A DNA stretch of 64,000 nt from Actinomadura violacea (GTDB taxonomy: Bacteria; Actinomycetota; Actinomycetes; Streptosporangiales; Streptosporangiaceae), in assembly GCF_017573465.1 (NCBI RefSeq), contig NZ_JAGEPF010000022.1, positions 164,074 to 228,073 on the forward strand. Direction: 5' to 3'. Positions 48,656 to 56,791 of this stretch are shown in pieces. Each line of letters opens with the position of its first letter. Within the stretch, counting starts at the first letter, position 1. The notes under the pieces were generated by a model. That model was given only the letters and a program-made list of their open reading frames with translations, was not told where the DNA came from and made no database searches. The position numbers and the translations under genes are program-made.

Positions 48656-49419
48656 CGATCGACGACACCGGCGCGCCCGTTCCCGTCCCGGAGCGGGTGC
48701 GCCGCGTCGTGTCGATCGTCCCGTCGCTGACCGAGACGGTCGCGGTGACCGCGCCCGGCCTGCTCGCCGGTGCCACGGACTGGTGCACGCACCCTGAGGG
48801 CCTCGACGTCCCGCGCGTGCGCGGGACGAAGAACCCGGACGTGGAGCGGATCACGGAGCTGCGGCCGGACGTCGTCCTCGGCAACACCGAGGAGAACCGC
48901 CCCGCCGACGTCGAGGCGCTGCGCGCCGCCGGGATCCCGGTGTGGATGACGGAGATCCGCACCGTGGACGAGGCCCTGGCCTCGCTGCGCCGGATGCTCG
49001 CCGAGGCGTGCCGCGTCCCCGTTCCGGCGTGGCTGGACGAGGCGGCCCGAGCCTGGGCGGACGTGGTGCCCGGCGCGCCGCGCGCCGCGGTGATCCCGAT
49101 CTGGCGGCGCCCGTGGATGGCCGTCGGCCGCGACACCTTCACCGGCGACGTCCTGGCCCGCCTCGGCGTGGCGAACGTCTACGCCGGGCATCCCGAGCGG
49201 TATCCGAAGATCGCGCTGGACGAGCTGAACGCGTCCGGCGCCGACCTGGCCGTCCTGCCGGACGAGCCGTACCGCTTCACCGCCGGCGACGGCCCCGAGT
49301 CGTTCCCCGGCCTCGACGTCGCGCTGGTCAGCGGCCGGTACCTGACCTGGTACGGCCCGTCGCTCGTGCGGGCCCCGGCCGCGCTGAAAGAGGCGCTCGC
49401 GGCGGCGCGGACCTACTGA
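48652..49419 (+). CDS. BtuF-like helical-backbone corrinoid/metal-binding protein without signal peptide
   Basis: Protein of 255 residues with the two-lobe periplasmic-binding fold of BtuF/FepB: VVSIVPSLTETV at the start, ATDWCTHP (a potential cobalamin or metal contact) and RGTKNPDVERITELRPDVVLGN. It starts directly in the icmF stop (ATGA), so it is made together with the B12-dependent mutase. There is no signal peptide or lipobox, so it appears cytosolic, unlike ordinary BtuF. A role in holding or handing over cobalamin to IcmF is a reasonable inference; no permease or ATPase gene is nearby. Confidence 0.82.
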   Translation: MTIDDTGAPVPVPERVRRVVSIVPSLTETVAVTAPGLLAGATDWCTHPEGLDVPRVRGTKNPDVERITELRPDVVLGNTEENRPADVEALRAAGIPVWMTEIRTVDEALASLRRMLAEACRVPVPAWLDEAARAWADVVPGAPRAAVIPIWRRPWMAVGRDTFTGDVLARLGVANVYAGHPERYPKIALDELNASGADLAVLPDEPYRFTAGDGPESFPGLDVALVSGRYLTWYGPSLVRAPAALKEALAAARTY

Positions 49420-49426
49420 CCCGGAC

Positions 49427-50044
49427 CTACTGGCCGGGCTCCTGGCCGTCGGACGGGCGGCGAGTGAACATCGCCTCGACGCAGCGCGCCATCCGCCCGT
49501 CCAGCTCCTCCGCCGGCACGTCGATCTCCCGCGCCAGATGCTCGCGGAGCAGCGTGTACCCGTAGATCGTCGACGCGATCGCCGCCTGCACGGCCTCCAC
49601 GTCCTCGACCGGCAGCTCGCCGCGCGCCGCCTCCGCGGCGAGGTCCGTGCGGCCCTCGCCGCGGTTCAGCAGCACCCGCGGGCGGTCGTCGCCGTCCAGC
49701 ACCAGCAGCGTCGCGAGCAGCACCGGCTCGGGGTTGCGCAGGCTCGTCCAGAACAGCCGCGACAGCCGCTTGCGCAGCGGCAGCCCGGCGGCGCCCGCCG
49801 CGTCCTCGGCGTTCGGCCGGGACCGGTGGAACAGCGCCGAGCGCAGCAGCGCCCGCCGCGACCCGAAGTACTGGTACACCAGCCCGCGGTTGACGCCGGC
49901 CTCATCGGCGACCTGCCGCAGGTTGAGGCCGGCGAGGACGCCGCCGCGGCGCAGCAGCGCGATCGCCGCCGCCCGCAGCGACTCCTCGGTCGCGTCCCGG
50001 TCGCGGGTCCGCTCGTCCCGGCGCCCCGCCCGCGGAGCGGTCAC
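49427..50044 (-). CDS. TetR-family regulator
   Basis: Regulator of 205 residues with the N-terminal helix-turn-helix GLNLRQVADEAGVNRGLVYQYFGSRRALL followed by an all-helical ligand domain. Its ligand and target are unknown; the neighbouring SDR and acyl-CoA dehydrogenase genes on the same strand are candidates, because the acyl-CoA dehydrogenase promoter carries nested palindromes. GTG 50044 is preferred; the longer frame to 50077 would run into the first hairpin of repeat B, whose G-rich arm may supply the ribosome site. Confidence 0.88.
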   Translation of the reverse strand: MTAPRAGRRDERTRDRDATEESLRAAAIALLRRGGVLAGLNLRQVADEAGVNRGLVYQYFGSRRALLRSALFHRSRPNAEDAAGAAGLPLRKRLSRLFWTSLRNPEPVLLATLLVLDGDDRPRVLLNRGEGRTDLAAEAARGELPVEDVEAVQAAIASTIYGYTLLREHLAREIDVPAEELDGRMARCVEAMFTRRPSDGQEPGQ

Positions 50045-50054
50045 GCCCGCCGCG

Positions 50055-50132
50055 TGCGGGGGGACGACCCCCCGCACCCCCCGGACGCGACCGTCGCCCT
50101 CCGCTCCGCCGGGGCTCCGCTCCGGTCGCCGA
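50055..50132. repeat. Dispersed multi-hairpin repeat, copy B (diverged)
   Basis: The first stem TGCGGGGGG (50055-50063) pairs with CCCCCCGCA (50068-50076) around loop ACGA. Compared with copies A and C, one base pair has changed on both sides (T-A to C-G), preserving the stem. A second stem GCGACCG...CGGTCGC follows with a loop rich in CCGCTCCGC, as in the other copies. It fills the space between the fabG-like stop and the TetR start. Confidence 0.75.
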
Positions 50133-50888
50133 TCACGCTTTGGGGCCGCCCGCCACGTAGATCACCTGGCCGGACACGAACGAGGCGTCCTCGCTGACCA
50201 GGAACGCCACGACGCCCGCGATGTCCTCGGGACGGCCCACGCGGCGCACCGGGATCTCCTTGGCGGCGGCGTTCTTGAAGTCCTCGAAGCCGACGCCGAC
50301 GCGCTCGGCGGTCGCCGCGGTCATCTCGGTCTCGATGAAGCCGGGCGCGATCGCGTTGGCGGTCACGCCGAACTTGCCGAGCTCGATCGCGAGGGTCTTG
50401 GTGAAGCCCTGCATGCCCGCCTTGGCCGCCGAGTAGTTCACCTGCCCGCGGTTGCCGAGCGCCGACGTCGACGACAGGTTGACGATGCGGCCCCAGCCGG
50501 CCTTGGTCATGTGCTCCTGCGCGGCGCGGCTCATCAGGAACGAGCCGCGCAGGTGCACCGAGATGACCGAGTCCCAGTCATCGTCGGACATCTTGAACAG
50601 CAGGTTGTCGCGGGTGATGCCGGCGTTGTTCACCAGCACCACCGGCGGGCCGAGCTCGGCGGCGATCCGCGCGACCGCCGCGGCGACCTGCCCGGAGTCG
50701 GCGACGTTCACGCCGACGGCGAGGGCCTTCCCGCCGTTCTTCTCGATGGTCTCCACGGTGCCCGCGCAGGCGGCCTCGTCGAGGTCGCAGACCGCGACGG
50801 CGAAGCCCTCGCGGGCGAGCCGGACGGCCGTGGCGGCGCCGATGCCCCGCGCGGAACCGGTGACGACGGCGACCCTGGTGTCGGTCAT
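50133..50888 (-). CDS. 3-oxoacyl-ACP reductase-like SDR (FabG family)
   Basis: Classical SDR of 251 residues. VTGSARGIGAATA is the NAD(P) loop, VNNAGITRDNLLFKM and the catalytic Ser in NLSSTSALG with YSAAK follow, and APGFIETEMTAA ends the core. It resembles FabG and acetoacetyl-CoA reductases. AGGGAG lies upstream of ATG 50888. It follows the acyl-CoA dehydrogenase by 50 bases on the same strand, suggesting a joint role in fatty acyl-CoA turnover rather than in bulk fatty-acid synthesis, which is served by mabA at 59.9 kb. Confidence 0.9.
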   Translation of the reverse strand: MTDTRVAVVTGSARGIGAATAVRLAREGFAVAVCDLDEAACAGTVETIEKNGGKALAVGVNVADSGQVAAAVARIAAELGPPVVLVNNAGITRDNLLFKMSDDDWDSVISVHLRGSFLMSRAAQEHMTKAGWGRIVNLSSTSALGNRGQVNYSAAKAGMQGFTKTLAIELGKFGVTANAIAPGFIETEMTAATAERVGVGFEDFKNAAAKEIPVRRVGRPEDIAGVVAFLVSEDASFVSGQVIYVAGGPKA

Positions 50889-50938
50889 GGCGTGCTCCCT
50901 GCCCTTCGTCGAACCTGGACTCGTCGAACGTGGACGCG

Positions 50939-52090
50939 TCAGACCTGGATGTCCTTGGCGATGATGGTCTTCAGCACCTCGCTGGTGCCGCCGTAGATCC
51001 GGGTGACCCGGGCGTCGGTGTACAGGCGCGCGATCGGGTACTCCAGGATGTAGCCGTAGCCGCCGTGCAGCTGCAGGCACTTGTCCACGACGCGCTGCTG
51101 CACCTCGGTGCAGAACAACTTGGCGACCGCGGCGTCGGCCGGGGTCAGCTCACCGGCGTCCAGGGCCTCGATGCAGCGGTCGACCAGGGACCGGGCCGCC
51201 TCGACCTCGGTGGCGCACTCGGCCAGGACGAACTTGGTATTCTGGAAGGACGACACCGTCTTGCCGAAGACCGTGCGCTCCTGGACGTACTTGCGGGCGA
51301 ACTCGACGGCGGCGGCCGCGGACGCGTAGGAGCTGGTGGCGATGCCGAGCCGCTCCTCGGCGAGGTTGTGGGTCAGGTAGCTGAAGCCCGCGCCCTCCTC
51401 GCCGAGCAGGTCCTCGACGGGCACCTTCACGTCGACGAACGACAGCTCGGCGGTGTCGGAGCTGCGCAGCCCGATCTTCTCCAGCTTGCGGCCGACGGAG
51501 TAGCCCTCGCTCTTGGTGTCCACCACCAGGATCGACAGGCCGGCGCGGCGGTTCTCCGGGGTCGCGGGCGAGGTGCGCGCCACGACCAGCACCCGGTCGG
51601 CGAGGACGCCGCCGGTGATGAACGTCTTGGCGCCGTTCAGGATGTAGTGGTCGCCGTCGCGCTTGGCGGTGGTCTGCATGCCCGCCAGGTCGGAGCCGGT
51701 GCCCGGCTCGGTCATCGCGATGGCGGTCATCATCTCGCCGCTGATGAACGCCGGCAGCCAGCGCTTCTTCTGCTCCTCGGAGGCGTACTTCAGCAGGTAG
51801 GGCAGCACGAGGTTGACGTGCACGCCGTAGCCGCCGAAGCTCACCCCGGCATTGGCGCACTCCTCGGAGATCACCGCCTGGTACTTGAAGCTGGTCTCGC
51901 CGGCGCCGCCGTACTCCTCGGGCACCTGGATGCCGAACACGCCCAGCTCGCCGAGCTTGTTGTAGAAGTCGCGGGGCGGGTGCCCGGCCTGCTCCCACTC
52001 CTCGTAGACGGGAGCGACCTCGGCCTGGATGAAGTCCCGGATCGTCTCCCGGAACGCCTCGTGGTCCTCGTTGAACAGGGTGCGGCGCAC
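50939..52090 (-). CDS. Acyl-CoA dehydrogenase
   Basis: Flavoprotein of 383 residues. The FAD/substrate signatures are AMTEPGTGSDLAGM and NGAKTFITGG in the middle and LQLHGGYGYILEYPIARLYTD near the end; the catalytic Glu lies in IYGGTSEVLK. It introduces a trans-2 double bond into an acyl-CoA and passes electrons to ETF. GTG 52090 has AAGGGG upstream. It is the first gene of a two-gene unit with the FabG-like SDR. A regulatory region with palindromes lies just upstream (52119-52148). Confidence 0.93.
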   Translation of the reverse strand: MRRTLFNEDHEAFRETIRDFIQAEVAPVYEEWEQAGHPPRDFYNKLGELGVFGIQVPEEYGGAGETSFKYQAVISEECANAGVSFGGYGVHVNLVLPYLLKYASEEQKKRWLPAFISGEMMTAIAMTEPGTGSDLAGMQTTAKRDGDHYILNGAKTFITGGVLADRVLVVARTSPATPENRRAGLSILVVDTKSEGYSVGRKLEKIGLRSSDTAELSFVDVKVPVEDLLGEEGAGFSYLTHNLAEERLGIATSSYASAAAAVEFARKYVQERTVFGKTVSSFQNTKFVLAECATEVEAARSLVDRCIEALDAGELTPADAAVAKLFCTEVQQRVVDKCLQLHGGYGYILEYPIARLYTDARVTRIYGGTSEVLKTIIAKDIQV

Positions 52091-52118
52091 GCTCGGCCCC
52101 TTTCGCTGCGTAACTAAC

Positions 52119-52148
52119 AGAACGCTAACTTAGCTCGAATCGCGTTCT
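52119..52148. promoter_or_regulatory. Nested palindromes upstream of the acyl-CoA dehydrogenase gene
   Basis: The inverted repeat AGAACGC (52119-52125) and GCGTTCT (52142-52148), 16 bases apart, overlaps a perfect 11-base palindrome GCTAA-C-TTAGC (52124-52134). The AT-rich stretch is unlike the surroundings and lies about 30 bases before the GTG. TetR- or MarR-type control of the dehydrogenase operon is likely; the TetR at 49.4 kb is a candidate. Confidence 0.55.
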
Positions 52149-52229
52149 AGCAGCAAATGCCGGGGAAAACGGGAAGCCGCCCGGAACGGGTCCGCGCCGG
52201 GCTTCACGGAATCTAGCGTTCCGTTGAGT

Positions 52230-54233
52230 TCAGCAGGACGGCTCGCAGACCCGCCGCGACACGGCCTTCAGGAAGATCCCCTGGATCTGCTCCGGCGTCT
52301 CGGCGACGTACACCTCGCCGTGCGTCGCGTGCGCCAGCAGCCGCAGGTCCTTGACGTCGACGTCCGGGCCGTACCCGAGCATGTTGATCTGCACGGGCCG
52401 CTCCGGGTCGTAGGCGCGGCGCAGCTCGGCGAGCGCCTCGTCCAGCGTCGGGCCGTCCGGGTCCTCGTCGCGGCCGTCGGTCCACAGCAGGACCGAGTTG
52501 ACGAACTCGGGCTTGTAGGTGCGGGTCATCTCGTCGAACGCCGCCAGGACCGTGTCGTACAGGCCGGTGTCGCCGTGCTGCTTCACCCGCATCTGCGCGA
52601 ACGCGCTCAGCACCCGCTGCCGGCGGGTGGACGAGCCGAGCCGCTCGCCGAGCGGCCCGACGCTCACCAGCTCGCGCCAGTCCCGGCCGCCCGGCAGGTC
52701 GGTGGAGAACTCCCACTGGCCGAGCTCGCTGTCGTCGGGCAGCAGCGACAGGCCGCCCTGCGCGGTGCGGATCGTCGACTGCAGCCGCGACACCCCCGGC
52801 GCGACCGGCTCGGCCATCGAACCGGAGATGTCCATGATGCTCAGCATCCGGATGCTGAGCGACAGCTGCGCCCACGCCTGCATGGTCTGCGCGACCGTGG
52901 AGGCCGACGGCGCCGCCAGCGCGTGCGGCACCTGAGGGTCCACGCCTGCGCGCGCGCCGAACGACGCGGGCGCGGCGCCGTCCGGCGTCCGCAGGCCGAG
53001 CCTGTACATGTCCGCGCGCGACGCCTTCGATGTGAGCGCTTTCTGCAGCAGCCTGCCGGCCCGCACCTTCGCCGCGTCCTCGGTGAGGACGGTGACGGGG
53101 TAGTCGAGGAACACCGACCCCTCGGACGGGTACACCGCGACGGCCGGATCCGCCGCGTGCCCGGCGTTGTAGGCGTACACGGCCCGCTCGGGGGCGAGCG
53201 CGACGGGGTAGGGCTGCTCCGCACCGCCGCGGAAGGCGGTGAACTCGGCGTTCACCGACGCCGCGACGCCCTCCCGGATCGTCCGCACCACGCCGGTGAA
53301 CCCCGCCTCGCCGTCCGGCGCGCCGCCCATCAGCGTCCCGGCCAGCATCAGCGTGCCCATGCCCGTCGCGCTGCGGTCGGGGTCGGGCACCTGGAGCCGC
53401 AGCAGATGCGCGGGGATCGCGCCGCCCGTCCCGCCGCCCGGGTCGTCCGCCGTCCCGGCCGCCTCGAGCAGGTCGCGCCAGGACGGCCGCTCCGGCACGC
53501 CCGCGTTCCTCAGCTGCGCGGCGAGCGCCTTCGGCATCGCCACGACGATCGGGCTGGACGCGATCCCGCCGAGCCCCGTGAACGGCAGGTCCTGCGGCGG
53601 CCCCCCGGACCCCTGCACCAGCCTGATCCACAGCGACGAGTCGGGGATCCACACGTCCGGCCGCTCGGTCACCCCCGCCGAGCCCTTGCCCGACAGCAGC
53701 GTCGCGACCGCCGCCGGTTCCGCGGCCCGCACCCGCACCCGCGCACACTGGCCGCCGATCTCCTGCCGCGCGTCGTTGAACCGGCCCGCGGCCTTCACCA
53801 CCGCCGGCTCGACGTCGGGCGCCGCCGCGACCGAGACCGTCACCGCGTCACCGCCGGAGCAGGACCCGCGGGACGAGGCGAACGCGTACACGCCGAACCC
53901 CGACAGCACGACCAGCCCCACGGCCGCCGCGAGCGGCCCGAGCAGGATGCCCGAACGGCGCCGCGGCAGGCGCGCCGCACCGTGCCCGCCGCGCGCGCGG
54001 CCCTTCGCGGCCGCGTGCGCCGGCCCGGGCGGCCTCGGCGGCGGGGGAGGCGAGGGCAGGAACGCCGGGTCCCCTCCGGGCCGCCGTGGCCGGTCGCGCC
54101 CGGGTCGCCGCGCCGGCGGCGCGCCGCCCGGATACGAGGCGCCGAGGAAGTCGCGGCGCACCCGGTAGTCGCCCGAGTCGGACGGGCTCCGCGGCGCCCA
54201 GTCGGGCACGTCGTCGTCGTGGTGGCCGCTCAT
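52230..54233 (-). CDS. Membrane-anchored substrate-binding-like and von Willebrand A domain protein
   Basis: Protein of 667 residues: a cytosolic, Pro/Arg-rich N terminus (about 1-95), one membrane helix (about 96-118), an extracytoplasmic region resembling a solute-binding domain (about 125-430), and a C-terminal vWA domain with the metal site D-I-S-G-S (Asp468), a conserved T around residue 530 and WTDGRDED. Two Cys at the end (CEPSC) may close a loop. Such proteins bind ligands through Mg and are probably surface adhesion or assembly factors. GGAGG lies eight bases before ATG 54233. A pseudokinase gene precedes it on the same strand, suggesting a joint signalling or surface function. Confidence 0.85.
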   Translation of the reverse strand: MSGHHDDDVPDWAPRSPSDSGDYRVRRDFLGASYPGGAPPARRPGRDRPRRPGGDPAFLPSPPPPPRPPGPAHAAAKGRARGGHGAARLPRRRSGILLGPLAAAVGLVVLSGFGVYAFASSRGSCSGGDAVTVSVAAAPDVEPAVVKAAGRFNDARQEIGGQCARVRVRAAEPAAVATLLSGKGSAGVTERPDVWIPDSSLWIRLVQGSGGPPQDLPFTGLGGIASSPIVVAMPKALAAQLRNAGVPERPSWRDLLEAAGTADDPGGGTGGAIPAHLLRLQVPDPDRSATGMGTLMLAGTLMGGAPDGEAGFTGVVRTIREGVAASVNAEFTAFRGGAEQPYPVALAPERAVYAYNAGHAADPAVAVYPSEGSVFLDYPVTVLTEDAAKVRAGRLLQKALTSKASRADMYRLGLRTPDGAAPASFGARAGVDPQVPHALAAPSASTVAQTMQAWAQLSLSIRMLSIMDISGSMAEPVAPGVSRLQSTIRTAQGGLSLLPDDSELGQWEFSTDLPGGRDWRELVSVGPLGERLGSSTRRQRVLSAFAQMRVKQHGDTGLYDTVLAAFDEMTRTYKPEFVNSVLLWTDGRDEDPDGPTLDEALAELRRAYDPERPVQINMLGYGPDVDVKDLRLLAHATHGEVYVAETPEQIQGIFLKAVSRRVCEPSC

Positions 54234-54307
54234 CGCGGACCTCCGTTCCCCGGGCGTCTGCACCGGGCCGCGGCGCGCCGTGCCATGACTCGCCTCCTCG
54301 CGGAGCG

Positions 54308-54332
54308 TGAGACAGATGAACGATGTGTCTCA
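54308..54332. promoter_or_regulatory. 7-bp inverted repeat upstream of the vWA gene
   Basis: TGAGACA (54308-54314) and TGTCTCA (54326-54332) are separated by 11 bases, 75 bases before the vWA start. They could be an operator or the start of a short hairpin. A TTGACG box further upstream on the minus strand makes a promoter here possible but not proven. Confidence 0.35.
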
Positions 54333-54405
54333 AGGGTCGGGTGTGATGTTCGTCTCGCCGGTCCGGCCCGTCAAGGGTTTCGCCGGTACCGGCCTGGAAG
54401 CGGCC

Positions 54406-55596
54406 TCACGACGGCACGGGGACCTCGGCGAGCAGCGCGCCGAGCCCGGCCGCGCGGCCCGGCGCCACGTCCCCCGGGGCCCGCCCGGCCAGCGCCGAGC
54501 GCAGCTCAGCGATCCGCCGCCCGAGGTCGAGGGGCGCGCCGCCGTCCACCTCGTTCAGCAGCGTGGTGACCAGGGTCGCCAGCTCGGTGCCGAACCGCGG
54601 CCGGACCTCGCCGGCCGCCATGCCGACGTCGATCGAGCGCCGCATCCGCGCCAGCGCGCTCACCGCCACCGCACGCGCCCCCGCCCGCGCGGGCGAGGCA
54701 ACCGGCGTCCGGACGGCCGGCGAGCGGCTCGCCGCCCGCACCGCCGACCGGCTGGGCAACGGCACCGCCACGTCCGCCGGAGCGTCCCGCAGCGACGAGA
54801 GGGTCATCAGCAACGGCAGGAGCGCCAGCGCAAGCACCACCGCACAGGCACCACCGATGACCGCCGTCCGCCGCGCCCGAGGCCGCCCGCCTTCTGTCGG
54901 CAGGACCTCCGTCAGGCCATCTGGCGGCGCGGCGAACAAGCGACGCGCCTCCTCCGCCGAAGGACGATCAGACCCGCCCTCTCCATCCCGACAGCGCGCG
55001 ACAAGCCCGGCCACCCCATCCGGCAGCCCGTCCACGGAGACCTCGGGATCCCCGGTCAGGCACTGGGCAAGGATCCTGCCCAGCGCCTCCGCATCCCCGT
55101 CCGCTCGCGGAACGCCCTCACCGGCACGGACGAGCACACCGGCGGGCCCGAGCCCGAGAAGCCGCACACCGTCCGCCGTGAGGAACACCTGAGAGGCCGT
55201 CAGCGCCCCGTGCACCGCCCCATGGGCCTGGACGGCGGCGAGCGCCTCGGCCACCCGCCCGCAGACCTCCACGGCCTCCTGAGGCCCCAGTGCGGCACGC
55301 GCCAGGCGGCGGGCGAGCGTCTCGCCCGTCAGGAACTCCGCAACGACGTACATCAGCGCGCCGCCGTCCGCCTCGCCGAAGTCGTACGTGGTGGCCGCGC
55401 AAGGGAACGCCGGCGACGCCGCGGCCCGCGTCGCGTCCCTGATCCGAGCGCGCTCGTCGCGCGGCACGGCGAGCAGCGTCACCGCGACGCGCCGCTCCAG
55501 CAGCTCGTCGCGCCCGCGCCACACCTGCGCGCGGCCGTGCCGGGCGAGGCGCCGCTCCATGCGGTACCGGCCGTCCAGCAGAAAACCCGGGTCCAC
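54406..55596 (-). CDS. Serine/threonine pseudokinase with one membrane helix
   Basis: Protein of 396 residues with a kinase-like domain (about 8-235), a membrane helix (about 243-268) and an extracytoplasmic, Ala/Arg-rich tail. The fold is recognisable (LLDGRYRMERRLARHGRAQVWRGRDE is the N lobe; YVVAEFLTGETLARRLA is the hinge), but key residues are gone. The ATP lysine site reads VAVTLL, the catalytic loop reads VHGALTASQ in place of HRDLKPxN, and DFG is absent (LLGLGPAG). It should not phosphorylate and probably acts as a scaffold or sensor. It is followed on the same strand by the vWA/binding-domain gene. Confidence 0.82.
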   Translation of the reverse strand: MDPGFLLDGRYRMERRLARHGRAQVWRGRDELLERRVAVTLLAVPRDERARIRDATRAAASPAFPCAATTYDFGEADGGALMYVVAEFLTGETLARRLARAALGPQEAVEVCGRVAEALAAVQAHGAVHGALTASQVFLTADGVRLLGLGPAGVLVRAGEGVPRADGDAEALGRILAQCLTGDPEVSVDGLPDGVAGLVARCRDGEGGSDRPSAEEARRLFAAPPDGLTEVLPTEGGRPRARRTAVIGGACAVVLALALLPLLMTLSSLRDAPADVAVPLPSRSAVRAASRSPAVRTPVASPARAGARAVAVSALARMRRSIDVGMAAGEVRPRFGTELATLVTTLLNEVDGGAPLDLGRRIAELRSALAGRAPGDVAPGRAAGLGALLAEVPVPS

Positions 55597-55840
55597 GGGA
55601 CCTCCCCTCGGGCGCGGGGATGGCGTTCACCCACGGTGCAGTACGCACCGGAACCCGGTTCGGATCGGCCGGCGGGCGATCCGCACGGATCAGCGGCGGA
55701 AAAGTTCGCGGCGGCGGGGTTTCGGCCCGTGGCCGGAGCAGGCCAGCGCCAGGACTTGCGGATCCGCGCAGATGTGCCCGCGCCGCCGGCACGGGTCAAG
55801 CAAGGGCATCGCGGAGGGCCCGCCAGGGCCATGAGACATG

Positions 55841-55952
55841 AAAAGCGGCGCCGGGTGGATACGGGGGCAACCCACCCGGCGCCGCATCATCGGTGTTCCG
55901 ACGGGGGCCCGGAACACCGGCACGGGCGCTCCGACGGGGGACCAGAGCGCCG
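55841..55952 (-). ncRNA. 6C-type small RNA with C-rich hairpin loops and intrinsic terminator
   Basis: Read on the minus strand, two consecutive hairpins expose C-rich loops: a 7-bp stem (55945-55951 with 55925-55931) and a 9-bp stem (55911-55919 with 55891-55899), both with CCCCCGTC in the loop. A third, 14-bp stem (55872-55885 with 55845-55858), also carrying CCCCCGT in the loop, is followed by TTTT (55844-55841), a rare textbook intrinsic terminator here. Upstream are TTGACT (55985-55990) and TACGAT (55959-55964), 20 bp apart, placing the start near 55952. This architecture matches the actinobacterial 6C RNA family, which acts on mRNAs through its C-rich loops. It fills the otherwise empty 55597-55997 gap. 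Confidence 0.8.
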
Positions 55953-55997
55953 GTACAAATCGTACACCGAAACCCCCCGCGGTTAGTCAAGAGAATG

Positions 55998-56330
55998 TCA
56001 CGACCGGATTTCCGGTCGCTGTCCGGAAACCCGCTTCTGTTCGGGGCCCTCGTGGTCCTCGAAGCGCGCCGACGGGGTCGGCTCCCGGCCGCCGTTCGCG
56101 AAGATGACCGCGACGTACGGCAGGAACAGCGCGCCGACCACCAGGAGCGCGGCGAGCCACACCGGTGCCCCGGCCACGACGCTGACGACCGCCCCGATGA
56201 AGCACACCGTCCGCACACCCATCGACCACAGGTAGCGCCGCTGCCGGTAGCCGATGTCCTCGGACATGGGGCGGGGAGCGTCGGTGACCGTGTAGACGTC
56301 CGGTCCCCGATGGTGATTGACCTTCACCAT
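55998..56330 (-). CDS. DUF3099 two-helix membrane protein
   Basis: Protein of 110 residues matching DUF3099: PRPMSEDIGYRQRRYLWSMGVRTVCFIGAV is the typical conserved entry into the first helix, and a second helix follows (about residues 60-80). The C-terminal third is hydrophilic, with acidic and basic residues. No function is known for DUF3099; members are conserved through actinobacteria. The ribosome site before ATG 56330 is weak. The 6C RNA promoter starts eight bases after its stop. Confidence 0.82.
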   Translation of the reverse strand: MVKVNHHRGPDVYTVTDAPRPMSEDIGYRQRRYLWSMGVRTVCFIGAVVSVVAGAPVWLAALLVVGALFLPYVAVIFANGGREPTPSARFEDHEGPEQKRVSGQRPEIRS

Positions 56331-56394
56331 TCCACGGTAAGCCCATGGAGTCCGATAGGCGACAGCAGGACGGTCAAGACATGGGAGGCAGGAC

Positions 56395-56607
56395 ATGACG
56401 GACCGCACATACCGGGTGACGGAGATCGTGGGCACCTCGCCGGAGTCCGTGGAGGCCGCCGTCCGCAACGGCATCAGGCGCGCCTCGCAGACCCTGCGCC
56501 ACCTCGACTGGTTCGAGGTGAAGGAGGTCCGCGGCCAGATCGAGGACGGCGAGGTGGCCCACTACCAGGTGACCCTCAAGGTCGGCTTCCGCCTGGAAGA
56601 CGGCTGA
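56395..56607 (+). CDS. Dodecin (flavin-storing)
   Basis: Dodecin of 70 residues: TYRVTEIVGTSPESVEAAVRNGI is the first strand-helix unit, followed by two strands ending VTLKVGFRLE. The Trp-containing segment LDWFEVKEV forms the flavin-stacking site between subunits. Dodecamers of such proteins bind FMN or riboflavin (some bind CoA), buffering free flavin. GGGAGG lies ten bases before ATG 56395. Repeat C follows four bases after the stop. Confidence 0.93.
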   Translation: MTDRTYRVTEIVGTSPESVEAAVRNGIRRASQTLRHLDWFEVKEVRGQIEDGEVAHYQVTLKVGFRLEDG

Positions 56608-56611
56608 GGCG

Positions 56612-56760
56612 TGTGGGGGGCGACCCCCCACACCCCCCGCTGCGGGGTGAGCGGCACCTTCCGCTCCGCTGGCACTCCGCTCCAGGCACCGCTCACCCCG
56701 GCGGGGGGCCAGCCCCCACGCCCCCGGCGGGGGCTCCGCCCCCACACCCCCGGAGGACGA
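56612..56760. repeat. Dispersed multi-hairpin repeat, copy C
   Basis: Nearly the same as copy A at 8060-8209: the first stem (56612-56620 with 56624-56632, 9 bp, loop CGA), then a long stem GGGGTGAGCGG...CCGCTCACCCC, then GGGGGCTCCGCCCCC and a CCCCCACACCCCC end. It lies between dodecin and the convergent tldE gene and may terminate both. It contains no supported reading frame. Confidence 0.85.
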
Positions 56761-56791
56761 CGGGGCTTCGCCTCCACGACCCTGGCCGTGT

